From positions 620,001 through 684,000 of the forward strand of contig JACKBQ010000001.1 of NCBI GenBank assembly GCA_020634455.1: a stretch of 64,000 nt of DNA, written 5' to 3'. Below the pieces are notes generated by a model, which saw nothing but the letters and a program-made list of their open reading frames with translations, had not been told where the DNA came from and did not search any database. This DNA comes from Ardenticatenaceae bacterium (lineage in GTDB: Bacteria; Chloroflexota; Anaerolineae; Promineifilales; Promineifilaceae). Below, piece by piece: positions 50,996 through 60,094 of this stretch. Positions within the stretch are counted from its first letter, which is position 1; each line of letters starts with the position of its first letter. Both the position numbers and the translations under genes were made by a program.

Positions 50996-51131
50996 TGATT
51001 ATTTTTTCCTTCTTCGGGTAAGCAAATCACGGACGTTGGTTTAAAAAATGAAGGGGGATTTCCCTGTGGTTTGCTCAAGTAACACAAAAATAATAGTGAA
51101 TGACGGCCGTATCGGTTGTGTTGAGCGAAAA

Positions 51132-51161
51132 CAGGCTTGCTAACGTGTGTTGGCAAGCCTG
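51132..51161 (-). terminator. Terminator after the repeat-peptide gene
   Basis: CAGGCTTGC (51132-51140) and GCAAGCCTG (51153-51161) form a 9-bp stem around a 12-base loop. On the minus strand TTTTCGC follows. It lies 28 bases beyond the repeat-peptide stop and isolates that gene from the GAF-protease pair. Confidence 0.65.
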
Positions 51162-51188
51162 CTTTTCGTTTTATGCAACGAGATTCAA

Positions 51189-51506
51189 TTAGGGGGTAAT
51201 GAAACGGCCGTGTGCCGAAACATCATCGCCTTCTTCTTCTGAGGCAAGTTCATACCCAACTTTGGGATTGAACCGGAAGGTAATGGCTCTTGCAGAGCGT
51301 GCCGGTGTAATGAAACGGCCGTGTGCAGCAACATCCATTTCTGATTGGGGCCGAATAATCCGAATATGGGCCTGTACGTCAAAAGCGGTGTTGGCTACCA
51401 TCTCATCGAGCAAAATTTGTTCATCTGAATTCATGGTTTGCCGCAAAGCTGCTAATTTCTCTACAAACTGGCTCAAAGCTGGGGTAATTCTGGATTCCTG
51501 ATTCAT
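51189..51506 (-). CDS. 105-residue protein with three D-V-x-A-H-x-R repeats, possible peptide precursor
   Basis: ATG 51506 follows AAGGAGAATGTC. Residues 1-42 are charged and helical (LSQFVEKLAAL, SDEQILLDEMV), like a RiPP leader. Three copies of an 11-residue unit follow: FDVQAHIRIIRP (42-53), MDVAAHGRFITP (57-68) and DDVSAHGRFITP (94-105). The last ends exactly at the C-terminus. A basic spacer separates units 2 and 3. The HGR of units 2 and 3 is coded by CACGGCCGT, so the genome palindrome contributes, but the flanking residues agree independently. No known family. No YcaO, LanM or radical SAM gene is near. The gene has its own terminator and lies between a LuxR-STAND regulator and the GAF-protease pair. 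Confidence 0.75.
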   Translation of the reverse strand: MNQESRITPALSQFVEKLAALRQTMNSDEQILLDEMVANTAFDVQAHIRIIRPQSEMDVAAHGRFITPARSARAITFRFNPKVGYELASEEEGDDVSAHGRFITP

Positions 51507-51656
51507 GACATTCTCCTTGTTGGGTCTGTACCTGATATTTTTTTTGCAGTGCGTTCTGTAATGGGCAACTGATACATAGCTTACTGTATGGCACAGGGCA
51601 AATCTCTACCCATTTGGGGGGGAATGTCACAATTTTTTAGGGGGGAGAGGGGTGGC

Positions 51657-53558
51657 TCAGCCCGTAAGCAGCAGCGCATTCACGGTTTCTCTTAAATCCA
51701 ATGCTTTGCCGCGCTCCCAAAGTGCCCGGTATTCGTCGGGGCCGAGCATGGTTTCTATATCCTGACAGGTTTGCTGCAGCAGGGGCCAATTTTCCATCCA
51801 GGTGGGGGTTTCAGTAGGACGTGCTGAAGCTAACCCCAACAATTCAACCGCCCGGGTGGTTTGGTTTTCGTAGGCGAGGATTACGGCCGTTACCGGCAAA
51901 CACAACGTTAAAAATGCTGGGCTGTACAGATTGGTTGCCAGTCGCAAAGCTGCCTGGATATGTCGGGTGCTGTCTAGATAATCTTCCAAACTGTAGTCGG
52001 CTACCGCCAAGCCCAAATTAACAAAAAACAGCGTCACAGGGTCTTTTGAACGAGACACCGTTTGAGTTTGGGCCAAAGCGGCCGTACACAACTGTTGGCA
52101 ACGTTCATAATCGCCATCCATGCCTGACAACACACCAGAAAGTGCTAACCCAAATGCTTCCTGAACCACATTCTGGCCACTTTTGCGCTCAATAATGTCT
52201 CGCGCCACAATGGCTGCGCCCTCAAACTCCCCCTGAATCAACTTCGACCAGGCCAGCAGCTTGCCACTTCTCGTCGAAAGTTCATCCAGCGGCATATGAT
52301 CAAACCGATCCTTGACATAGTGGCGCAGCAGCTCGTGCATCTCGTATTTTCCCTCAGCCTGATGGTACAAGAGGGATTTATCAATCAGCTGAGCCAAAAT
52401 CAAAGGGGAAGCATCCGCGACCTGCTCAGCAGCGGCCAGCCCAAAGCCCCCGCGAAACACAGACAGCCGCTGCATGACTTGCTGCTCTTGCGGTTTTAAC
52501 ATTTGCCAGGAGGTGTCAAAAACCGCCCGCAAACTACGATGGCGCGGGTCTACGTCCTCAAACGTGGTTGCCAGAAAATCAACATTGCGCTTTATTTCTC
52601 GGACAATTTGGGCGCACGGGAGGGCTTTCACCCAGGCGGCGGCCAACTCCAGCGCCAGAGGCATTCCCTGCACCAGCCGACAAATCTCGATGATATTGCC
52701 CGCTTCTTCTGCTAGGGAAAAATCGTGGCGAATGCGATGTACGCGATCCACAAAAAGCTGAATCGCACTATATTCTGCGACACTTTCCCCATCAAGACCT
52801 TGTGGAAAATCAATGCCAGCCAGGTGGCGCACCCATTCTGCCCCAACATTTAGCGACGTTCGGGAAGTGGCAAGTATTTTGACAGCCTGGGTGGTGGTTA
52901 GAATTTGGGCAATCCACTGCAAGTGGGCGCTGCCTTCAAGGTGTTCAAAGTTGTCCATCACCAGGAGAACTTGCTTGTTTTGCAAGTAAGCTTGTAACCG
53001 GTCACGGACATTGTCAGTTGCGGTAAGGTAGAGGCCCATTGCGCGTGCAACGGCCGTTTCCACTTCTTCCGCCTTTTGCACAGAGGCCAGGGGTACAAAA
53101 TAAATCCCTTCCGGAAAAGTTGCCAGGCAAGCTTGAGCCACCTCAACGGCCAACCGCGTTTTACCAATGCCGCCAGGGCCAGCAATTGTCACCAGGCGAG
53201 TCTGCTTGTTTTTCAACAATTCAGACAAATCGCTTAATTCCTGGTCACGGCCAATAAAAAGCGTGTGGTAGGTTGGCATGTTGTGGAAAATCGGGGCAAT
53301 GGGTGCAGTTGTGGGGGTTGAGGGTTCCTCAACCATCATCAACCCCAACTCTTGAGCACGCAAAACAGCCTCGGTTCGGCTATGCACACCCAGCTTGTTG
53401 TAAATCTGCTTGGTATACCAACGAACTGTATCGACTTCAATGACCAGCTCGCTGGCAATTTGACGGTTGGCCAGCCCAGCCAACATCATGCGCAACACAT
53501 CCTGCTCGCGGCTGGTAAGCGGGTCAAGTAAATCGGGAAATGGTGAATCTTCCATCAT
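51657..53558 (-). CDS. LuxR-type HTH - NB-ARC (STAND) regulator
   Basis: 633 residues. Unusually, the LuxR helix-turn-helix is N-terminal (LTSREQDVLRMMLAGLANRQIA, residues 14-75). An NB-ARC ATPase follows (Walker A GPGGIGKTRLA, VLLVMDNFEHLE, TSRTSLN, GMPLALELAAAW). The rest is helical, TPR-like but short: about 250 residues instead of the 500-800 of MalT-like proteins. It should bind DNA and be switched by ATP and an inducer. It is transcribed toward the repeat-peptide gene 150 bases away and may control it. Start ATG 53558 or the ATG just after it; both follow AAGGTG. Confidence 0.87.
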   Translation of the reverse strand: MMEDSPFPDLLDPLTSREQDVLRMMLAGLANRQIASELVIEVDTVRWYTKQIYNKLGVHSRTEAVLRAQELGLMMVEEPSTPTTAPIAPIFHNMPTYHTLFIGRDQELSDLSELLKNKQTRLVTIAGPGGIGKTRLAVEVAQACLATFPEGIYFVPLASVQKAEEVETAVARAMGLYLTATDNVRDRLQAYLQNKQVLLVMDNFEHLEGSAHLQWIAQILTTTQAVKILATSRTSLNVGAEWVRHLAGIDFPQGLDGESVAEYSAIQLFVDRVHRIRHDFSLAEEAGNIIEICRLVQGMPLALELAAAWVKALPCAQIVREIKRNVDFLATTFEDVDPRHRSLRAVFDTSWQMLKPQEQQVMQRLSVFRGGFGLAAAEQVADASPLILAQLIDKSLLYHQAEGKYEMHELLRHYVKDRFDHMPLDELSTRSGKLLAWSKLIQGEFEGAAIVARDIIERKSGQNVVQEAFGLALSGVLSGMDGDYERCQQLCTAALAQTQTVSRSKDPVTLFFVNLGLAVADYSLEDYLDSTRHIQAALRLATNLYSPAFLTLCLPVTAVILAYENQTTRAVELLGLASARPTETPTWMENWPLLQQTCQDIETMLGPDEYRALWERGKALDLRETVNALLLTG

Positions 53559-53722
53559 AGCACCTTTGATAATAGCTCAACTTATGTCCACCATACAACA
53601 TATCTACAAAACAAAAAATAGCGTCGCCTCAGCAAAATGTCATCCTTTTTGCGTCCTGGTGTAAACGTAGCTACGGCAATCATTCATTGAGGATTTAGCA
53701 CAAACTTTTAATCTATGTAATA

Positions 53723-54409
53723 ATGAGTACAATCAGTTTTACAGACCCTAACCGGATACAATGTGGTAGCGATGAAGGTCATAGTAAGGTGGAGAAAAAT
53801 ACTCGTTTCAGTAAGGTTTCAATTTTTGTCATATCGGACTGTGCGCCTGCCCGTTGGGGGTTTAACGCAGTATTAGAGCAGGCTACAGGTTTGCTTTTAC
53901 TGGGTATAGAAAAAGACCTGGCCTCAGCGCATGAAAAATTAACCTTTTTTAACCCCGACATCATCGTTGTTCACCTGACTCAAGCGACAAATTTATTGCG
54001 ATGGCAAACGGCCGAATCTCTGGCCCAAACGCATAAGTTGGTGAACATCCTGGTCTGCTTACCACTCAATTCTGTTGAAACCGCAACTTTCTCTCACAAC
54101 CTGCCACGTATTCATACAGTTGTTTGCGATGATCAGCCGCAGCACCTGGTTAACCTGTTGCAAACGGCCGTTTTCCAGCCGCCACCGGAAGAGCCCCAAA
54201 GTAAAAAAGCAAATCTTACCAAACGAGAATGGGAAGTGCTGCGACTTATCGCCATGGGTGAACCCAACCGACAAATTGCCCAAATGCTCGAAATCTCCGT
54301 AAAAACAGTAGAATCCCACCGCAGCAACATGCTCAACAAGCTGGAATTGCAGAGTACGGCCGATTTGGTCAAATACGCCATCCTGCATGGCGTCATCCAG
54401 TTCAAATAG
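53723..54409 (+). CDS. NarL/FixJ-type regulator with a degenerate receiver
   Basis: 228 residues. The C-terminal LuxR HTH is clear (LTKREWEVLRLIAMGEPNRQIAQ then VKTVESHRSNMLNKL). The N-terminal 130 residues have receiver-like alternation, but where the phosphorylated Asp should stand the strand reads IIVVHLTQA, and the acidic pair at the first strand is also lacking (FVISDC). Phosphorylation is therefore unlikely; it may be controlled by binding or level. No ribosome site precedes the ATG at 53723. It is divergent from the LuxR-STAND gene and starts the plus-strand signalling cluster. Confidence 0.75.
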   Translation: MSTISFTDPNRIQCGSDEGHSKVEKNTRFSKVSIFVISDCAPARWGFNAVLEQATGLLLLGIEKDLASAHEKLTFFNPDIIVVHLTQATNLLRWQTAESLAQTHKLVNILVCLPLNSVETATFSHNLPRIHTVVCDDQPQHLVNLLQTAVFQPPPEEPQSKKANLTKREWEVLRLIAMGEPNRQIAQMLEISVKTVESHRSNMLNKLELQSTADLVKYAILHGVIQFK

Positions 54410-54595
54410 CCACACCCGCATACAGGACTAAAAACCTATGTAATTTTTATGAAACCTAAGGGTTTCCCTGATGCGTCTTGCCTGGGAACCGCTAAGATTC
54501 CCATATATGCATTGGTTCAGAAAGTGAAAGTAACCGCTCGCCTTAGTGTTGTCAGGTTTGAACGATTACCATCATTGAACCCAAAGGCGGTCAGT

Positions 54596-55036
54596 ATGGT
54601 TCAAAGTGCTGCTGTTTTGCTGGTTGATGATTCGATTGGTGATGTAGAACTTGCTCGCGAAGTGTGGAGAGAGAGCGCTGTACCCACACAGCTGTATGTA
54701 ACAAGCAATGGGGAGGAAGCCATCCGATTCCTGCGCCGCCAGGGGCCATATGCCCACATGCCAGTTCCCCAATTAGTTCTCCTCGATCTCAATCTGCCAT
54801 TCCGAAGTGGCCTAGACGTATTGCGGGAAATCAAGCAAGACCATACGCTGCGTCCCATCCCGGTTGTCGTGTTTTCTACTTCATCTACACCGCTGGATAT
54901 TGCCAGGGCATACGACAACTTTGCCAACGGGTATGTTGTCAAACCGATGGAACTGTCGGCCTATATCGAAGTTTTGACAAAAGTTCAATCGTTTTGGCTA
55001 GGTGCAAATATTGCACCGGAACAAAAAGTTATTTGA
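54596..55036 (+). CDS. Rcp1-like single-domain response regulator
   Basis: 146 residues and only a receiver domain. VLLVDDS, VLLDLNLPF with the phosphoacceptor Asp, VVFSTSS and VVKPMEL (Lys) make all four conserved positions. Rcp1-type receivers partner with phytochrome or hybrid kinases, and here three kinase genes follow. I chose ATG 54596 because AAGGCGG precedes it and the receiver starts at once; the longer frame from 54449 adds 49 unrelated residues. Confidence 0.87.
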   Translation: MVQSAAVLLVDDSIGDVELAREVWRESAVPTQLYVTSNGEEAIRFLRRQGPYAHMPVPQLVLLDLNLPFRSGLDVLREIKQDHTLRPIPVVVFSTSSTPLDIARAYDNFANGYVVKPMELSAYIEVLTKVQSFWLGANIAPEQKVI

Positions 55037-55124
55037 TAAAGCAGCACAAACTGAATCCTATTTTCTCTATTAGTCCTTTAACTGCCGGTCAGATTGAGAA
55101 CGCAACGAAGCAAGGAGTTTGAGA

Positions 55125-56312
55125 ATGTCTGGAGTAGCACGGGACTTGAAAATTTTACTAATCGAAGACAATCCGGGGGATGCATTCCTGATTCGTGAGA
55201 TGCTCTCAACGGTAAACGGCCGTTCCCAAACCACCACATTTTTTGGGTTGGTCATGGCCCGGCAACTGTCTGAAGGGTTGGAGGCGATTCGTGACATTGC
55301 CTTCGACGCCATCCTGCTAGACCTGAACCTGCCAGACAGCACCCAGCTAGACACATTTACGGCCGTTCACACCCAGGCCCCCACCGTCCCCACCCTCATC
55401 CTCACCGGGTTCAACGATGAGCAGTTGGCCCGCCAGGCCGTCACCTTGGGCGCTCAAGACTACCTGCCCAAAGACACCCTCGATCCCCAAATGCTCTCGC
55501 GCGCCATCCGCCACGCCATTGAGCGCCAGGACCTCATACGCAAGCTGACAGACACCGCCCAAGAGCTGGAGCTTAAAAACGAATCCCTGGACAAATTTGC
55601 CCAAACCATGGCCCACCAGGCTCGTAACCTGCTCAGCCAGATGCTCGGCTACACCAGCATGTACCTCGATGCTCACGCCGAGGATGCCGAAGAGGACAGC
55701 GATCTACATTTCCTCAAAAAAGTGGTTGCCAGCGGCAAGAAGATGAACAATGTCTTTAGTGAGCTATTGCTTTTGGCTGGGGTTCGGCAAGGAGCCATCA
55801 AACGGCAGCGCTTTAATATGGAGTGGGCCGTTCAAGAAGCGCTTAAACGACTCGATTTCACTATCCGGGACAGCGACGGCATCATTGAGACACCAGAATC
55901 GTGGCCCGACGCCATCGGCCATGATGTCTGGCTGGAAGAAGTTTGGGTGAACTACATCAGCAATGGCCTCAAATATGGCGGGCAACCGCCGCAGTTACAG
56001 TTAGGCTACAACTTGTTACCCGATGGCTATATTCGGTTTTGGGTAAAGGACAATGGCGCTGGCCTAACCCAAGCCCAGCAAGCCTTGCTGTTTCAAGCCC
56101 ATACCCGATTAGACCAAATCAAAGTTAAAGGGGAAGGCCTCGGTTTGTCCATTGTCAAACAAATAGTAGAAAAATGTGAAGGTACGGTGGGTGTTAGCAG
56201 CCAGCATGGTAAAGGCAGCCTGTTCTGGTTTACGCTACCAGGAACCCAGGATGACTTCACACCAGACAGGGTTATAGCCCCAGAGACAATGCTTATAAAA
56301 GAGATCGCATGA
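55125..56312 (+). CDS. Receiver - histidine kinase (hybrid, N-terminal REC)
   Basis: 395 residues. A REC domain comes first (ILLIEDNPGDAF, LLDLNLP with Asp66, LILTGFN, YLPKD). A short linker, then a histidine kinase: FAQTMAHQARN gives His164, followed by the HATPase boxes NGLKYGG, VKDNGAGL and GEGLGLSIV. No membrane segment. The REC probably relays a signal from another kinase to control this one. ATG 55125 follows AAGGAG by eight bases. Its stop overlaps the next start by ATGA. Confidence 0.9.
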   Translation: MSGVARDLKILLIEDNPGDAFLIREMLSTVNGRSQTTTFFGLVMARQLSEGLEAIRDIAFDAILLDLNLPDSTQLDTFTAVHTQAPTVPTLILTGFNDEQLARQAVTLGAQDYLPKDTLDPQMLSRAIRHAIERQDLIRKLTDTAQELELKNESLDKFAQTMAHQARNLLSQMLGYTSMYLDAHAEDAEEDSDLHFLKKVVASGKKMNNVFSELLLLAGVRQGAIKRQRFNMEWAVQEALKRLDFTIRDSDGIIETPESWPDAIGHDVWLEEVWVNYISNGLKYGGQPPQLQLGYNLLPDGYIRFWVKDNGAGLTQAQQALLFQAHTRLDQIKVKGEGLGLSIVKQIVEKCEGTVGVSSQHGKGSLFWFTLPGTQDDFTPDRVIAPETMLIKEIA

Positions 56313-59300
56313 AACGTTTACAGAACGCCTCCATTCGCAGCAAAATTATGCTGCTCCTGTTAGTCATACTGGCCTTACAGATTCTTGTGGCCGCTGTCGG
56401 CAGCTTCTACCTTAACCAGACAAACCGCACGCTGCAATCCATCATTGACGTTGAAACTGAGAACATTGCCCTGGCAAACGAGATAAATTTAGCCTTGGTA
56501 AGTATTCACCGTGCTGAAAAAAATATGCTCCTTTCGCTCAATCTGGTTGATCTTCAAAGTCAGATGCTCGATGTTGAAGCATTAAGGTCACAAATTGAAG
56601 TCAATCTAATCAATTTGAGAACACAGGCCGATGAGAAAGGTGATTCGCTGCTGAATCAGTTTGAATCTGACTACCAAGCCTTCGTTGACAACCATGAACG
56701 TGTGCAGGGGCTGGTAGAAGGAGGCTATGGGCAGCTGCAAGCGGGTGAAATGTGGCAACAAACGGCCGCTTATCAGGAGGCTTATGAGTTGTCGTTGGGA
56801 AACGGCCGTCAGGCCTACAATCGCGCCCAATCCAGTTTGCAAGCCTTGGTGCAGCTGACCCAGGCGAATCTGGACGCCAGACAGGTCGAAAGCAACCAAC
56901 AGGTAACGCTGGCCCAAACCATCATGATCGCCCTGCCCGTGCTCTCTGTCTTGTTAGGCTTAGTCATTGGGCTGGGAACCTTGCGCTCCATCCAGCAGGG
57001 ATTGCAAAAATTAGCCGCCACCGTCTTAGCTATTGCTAATGGCGACCTGGATATTCCCGTGCAAATGAACAGCCAGGACGAATTAGGCACATTGGCCGCA
57101 GGCATCAATCGCATGCAAACTGCCCTGCGCCAGCGGGAAAAAGAATCCAGCGACCAGGCCTGGCTGCAAAGCGGCCTCATTCGCCTAAATGAACTCATGC
57201 GTGGCACACAAGAAGCAGGCGCTATTGCCCAAAAAGCCCTGAACGAAACCACTGCCTATTTGCAGGCCCAGCTAGGCGCCATCTACCTTTTACATCAAGA
57301 AGATGGCGAACCGATGCTCAAACTTGCCAGCAGTTACGCTTACACCAAACGCAAAAAGATTTCCAACCAGTTCCGGCTAGGTGAATCGCTGGTTGGGCAG
57401 GCAGCGCTGGAAGGGGAACAAATTCTGGTGAGTCAGGTGCCAGACTCCTACGTGCGCATCTCCTCCGGGCTGGGCGAAGCGCTGCCAAAATTTATTGCCG
57501 TTACCCCCATCAAGCATGAAGGGCGGGTGCTCGGGGTGCTGGAAGTGGGTACGCTGGCAGAAATGAGCGACCGCGACCTCAACTACCTGGCGCAAGTCGC
57601 TCCGGCAGCAGCCATCAACCTGGTCACGGCGATGGCCCGTGATGAGCTAGCTCAAGCTCTGGCGAGGGCGCAATTGCTCAGCGAAGAGCTAATGGCCCAG
57701 CAGGCAGACCTGGAGGAATCCAATTCTGAACTGGAAGCACAAACTTCTTTGTTGCGAGCCTCAGAAGAAAAACTGAAGGTCCAGCAGGAAGAGCTGCAAG
57801 TCATCAACGAAGAGTTGGAAGAAAAGAACGAATCTTTAAAGCGGCAGAAGCACGTTATGGAAGCAGCCAACATCGATCTGCAAACGGCACGCGAAGAAGT
57901 CGAACGTAAAGCAGCAGACCTGGCGATGGCCAGCAAGTATAAGTCGGAATTTTTGGCAAATATGTCGCATGAACTGCGCACACCATTGAACAGCCTGCTG
58001 CTGTTGGCGCATATGCTAAAAGAAAACAAGAGCGGCAACCTGACAGAGGAGCAAACGGAATCGGCCGGAATTATCTACAACAGTGGCCAGGATTTGCTGT
58101 CGTTGATTAATGAGATTCTGGATTTGGCCAAGATTGAGGCTGGCCGCATGGATATTCAGGTTGAACCAGTGACTGTGTCTGAGGTTACCCAGAATTTGCA
58201 AACTGTTTTTGGGCATCTATGCGAACAAAAGGGGCTGGCGTTGGTAACAGAGGTGGACACGGCCGTTCCTGCCACCTTCCAAACAGACCGCAAACGCCTG
58301 GAGCAAATTTTGAAGAATTTGCTCGCCAATGCCATCAAATTTACCGAGAAAGGGCAGATTACGGTAGCGATACGGCCGTCTACCAACCAACAAATCGCCA
58401 TCGCCGTGTCCGATACCGGCATTGGCATCGCGCCAGAAGATCAGGCTCGCGTGTTTGAAGCGTTCCAGCAGGTGGAAGGCGGCACAACCCGCAAATTTGG
58501 CGGGACTGGTCTCGGCCTTTCCATCTCCCGCGAACTGGCGGCACTGCTTGGCGGCAGCATCCAGTTGGCCAGCGTACCGGGGCAAGGCTCCACCTTTACC
58601 CTGACGCTGCCGCTCAATGCACCGGCCCAAAAAGTTGAACTTGCCCCATTGCCACCCAGTTTACCTGCTGCACCACCTACCCCAGTTCCAACCGTGCCCG
58701 CAAAACGGCCGTTGCCCGCACCCAGCCTGCCAGATGATCGCGACACTCTCACCTCCGACGACCGCACCATCCTCATCGTGGAAGATGACACAAATTTTGC
58801 CAAACTCGTCGCCAAACAGTGCCGTGACAAAGGTTTCAAAGTGCTGCTGTGCACCACTGGTGAAGATGGGCTGGCATTGGCCGCTGAATATTATCCTGAC
58901 GCGATGATTTTGGACATTCGCCTGCCGGGAATTACCGGACTAGAAGTTCTGGAGACCGTTAAACGCACGCCGACGCTGCGGCACATTCCCGTACACATGA
59001 TGTCCGTAGAAGACAGCAGCCTGTCCGCCTTGCAATTGGGGGCCGTTGGTTACCTGGTAAAACCGGTGTCACAAGCCATGCTTGAAGAATCCTTACAGCA
59101 GTTACAAGAGCTCATTGCCCGACCCGTAAAAGAGCTTTTGATGGTAGAAGATGATGAAAAACTTAGCCATAGCGTTCAGAAACTGTTTGCGGACAATGAT
59201 GTGCATTTAACGGCCGTTACCCTGGGCGCTGACGCCATCCATGCCATTCGCAACAAAAATTTCGATTGTGTCATCCTGGACCTACGCCTGCCCGATATGG

Positions 59301-59929
59301 ACGGTTTTCAAATTTTGGAAACCCTTGCCGCCGATAAAACCATCACCCTGCCCCCCATCATCGTCTACACTGGCAGAGAGCTAACCACCGACGAAATTTT
59401 CAAGCTCCGCCGATACGCCGAGTCCATCATCATCAAAGGCGTTCGCTCCGAAGACCGGTTGCTGGATGAAGTATCCCTCTTCCTGCACCGCACGGTGAGC
59501 AAGCTCCCAACCAAAAAACAGCAAATAATCACCCGCCTGCATGACGATGATACCGCTTTTGCAGACAGGCAGGTCATGATTGTAGACGACGATATGCGCA
59601 ATGTATTCGCCTTATCAAAAGTGCTGGAAGAACGGGGACTGCGTTTGCTGCGAGCCGAAAATGGACAAAAAGCACTCAAGATATTGGAGACAGAAACACC
59701 CGATTTGGTTCTGATGGACATCATGATGCCGGTAATGGATGGGTATGAAACCATCCAAAAAATACGCGAACAAAAGCAGTTTCAAGCCCTGCCCATTATT
59801 GCCCTAACAGCCAAAGCCATGCCCTTTGATCGGGACAAAATTGTCACGGCCGGAGCCAACGATTACCTATCCAAACCCGTAGACGTATCACGACTGCTAT
59901 CTATGATGCGAGTCTGGCTTTATCGTTAG
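56309..59929 (+). CDS. Membrane hybrid histidine kinase with GAF and three receivers
   Basis: 1206 residues. TM1 (about 14-34), a helical CHASE3/four-helix-bundle-like periplasmic domain (about 35-205), TM2 (about 208-228), a HAMP domain, a GAF domain (about 290-440), a coiled coil of about 110 residues (rich in E, L, Q), then HisKA with MSHELRTPLNS (His554) and HATPase (NLLANAIKF, DTGIGI, GTGLGLS). A proline-rich linker leads to three receivers, each with its Asp (MILDIRLPG, VILDLRLPD, LMDIMMP) and a conserved Lys. This resembles multistep phosphorelay hubs. The ATG overlaps the upstream stop (ATGA). Extracellular ligand unknown. The Asp in REC2 is present but its C-terminal Lys is altered (IIKGV). 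Confidence 0.92.
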   Translation: MKRLQNASIRSKIMLLLLVILALQILVAAVGSFYLNQTNRTLQSIIDVETENIALANEINLALVSIHRAEKNMLLSLNLVDLQSQMLDVEALRSQIEVNLINLRTQADEKGDSLLNQFESDYQAFVDNHERVQGLVEGGYGQLQAGEMWQQTAAYQEAYELSLGNGRQAYNRAQSSLQALVQLTQANLDARQVESNQQVTLAQTIMIALPVLSVLLGLVIGLGTLRSIQQGLQKLAATVLAIANGDLDIPVQMNSQDELGTLAAGINRMQTALRQREKESSDQAWLQSGLIRLNELMRGTQEAGAIAQKALNETTAYLQAQLGAIYLLHQEDGEPMLKLASSYAYTKRKKISNQFRLGESLVGQAALEGEQILVSQVPDSYVRISSGLGEALPKFIAVTPIKHEGRVLGVLEVGTLAEMSDRDLNYLAQVAPAAAINLVTAMARDELAQALARAQLLSEELMAQQADLEESNSELEAQTSLLRASEEKLKVQQEELQVINEELEEKNESLKRQKHVMEAANIDLQTAREEVERKAADLAMASKYKSEFLANMSHELRTPLNSLLLLAHMLKENKSGNLTEEQTESAGIIYNSGQDLLSLINEILDLAKIEAGRMDIQVEPVTVSEVTQNLQTVFGHLCEQKGLALVTEVDTAVPATFQTDRKRLEQILKNLLANAIKFTEKGQITVAIRPSTNQQIAIAVSDTGIGIAPEDQARVFEAFQQVEGGTTRKFGGTGLGLSISRELAALLGGSIQLASVPGQGSTFTLTLPLNAPAQKVELAPLPPSLPAAPPTPVPTVPAKRPLPAPSLPDDRDTLTSDDRTILIVEDDTNFAKLVAKQCRDKGFKVLLCTTGEDGLALAAEYYPDAMILDIRLPGITGLEVLETVKRTPTLRHIPVHMMSVEDSSLSALQLGAVGYLVKPVSQAMLEESLQQLQELIARPVKELLMVEDDEKLSHSVQKLFADNDVHLTAVTLGADAIHAIRNKNFDCVILDLRLPDMDGFQILETLAADKTITLPPIIVYTGRELTTDEIFKLRRYAESIIIKGVRSEDRLLDEVSLFLHRTVSKLPTKKQQIITRLHDDDTAFADRQVMIVDDDMRNVFALSKVLEERGLRLLRAENGQKALKILETETPDLVLMDIMMPVMDGYETIQKIREQKQFQALPIIALTAKAMPFDRDKIVTAGANDYLSKPVDVSRLLSMMRVWLYR

Positions 59930-59990
59930 CGACATTGAGAGAAATATTTAATTAAAATTGAAACATTTGTGTTTGAAATTTATCGGAAAA

Positions 59991-60073
59991 AGCCACAGGC
60001 TTGTACTGAGCGCAGCCGAAGTAGGAAAGAAAAATGAACCTACGCCGCAACATCCTCTGTGCTCTCTGTGGCT
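59991..60073. repeat. Dispersed intergenic repeat, copy B
   Basis: AGCCACAG and CTCTGTGGCT form the same ends as copy A (29634-29703), and AATGAACCTACGCC is shared. A 24-base stretch around CTTGTACTGAGCGCAGCCGA is absent from copy A and looks like a nested palindrome-type insertion. It lies between the hybrid kinase and CheR genes. Confidence 0.75.
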
Positions 60074-60094
60074 AATATTCGGACAGGTGCTTAG

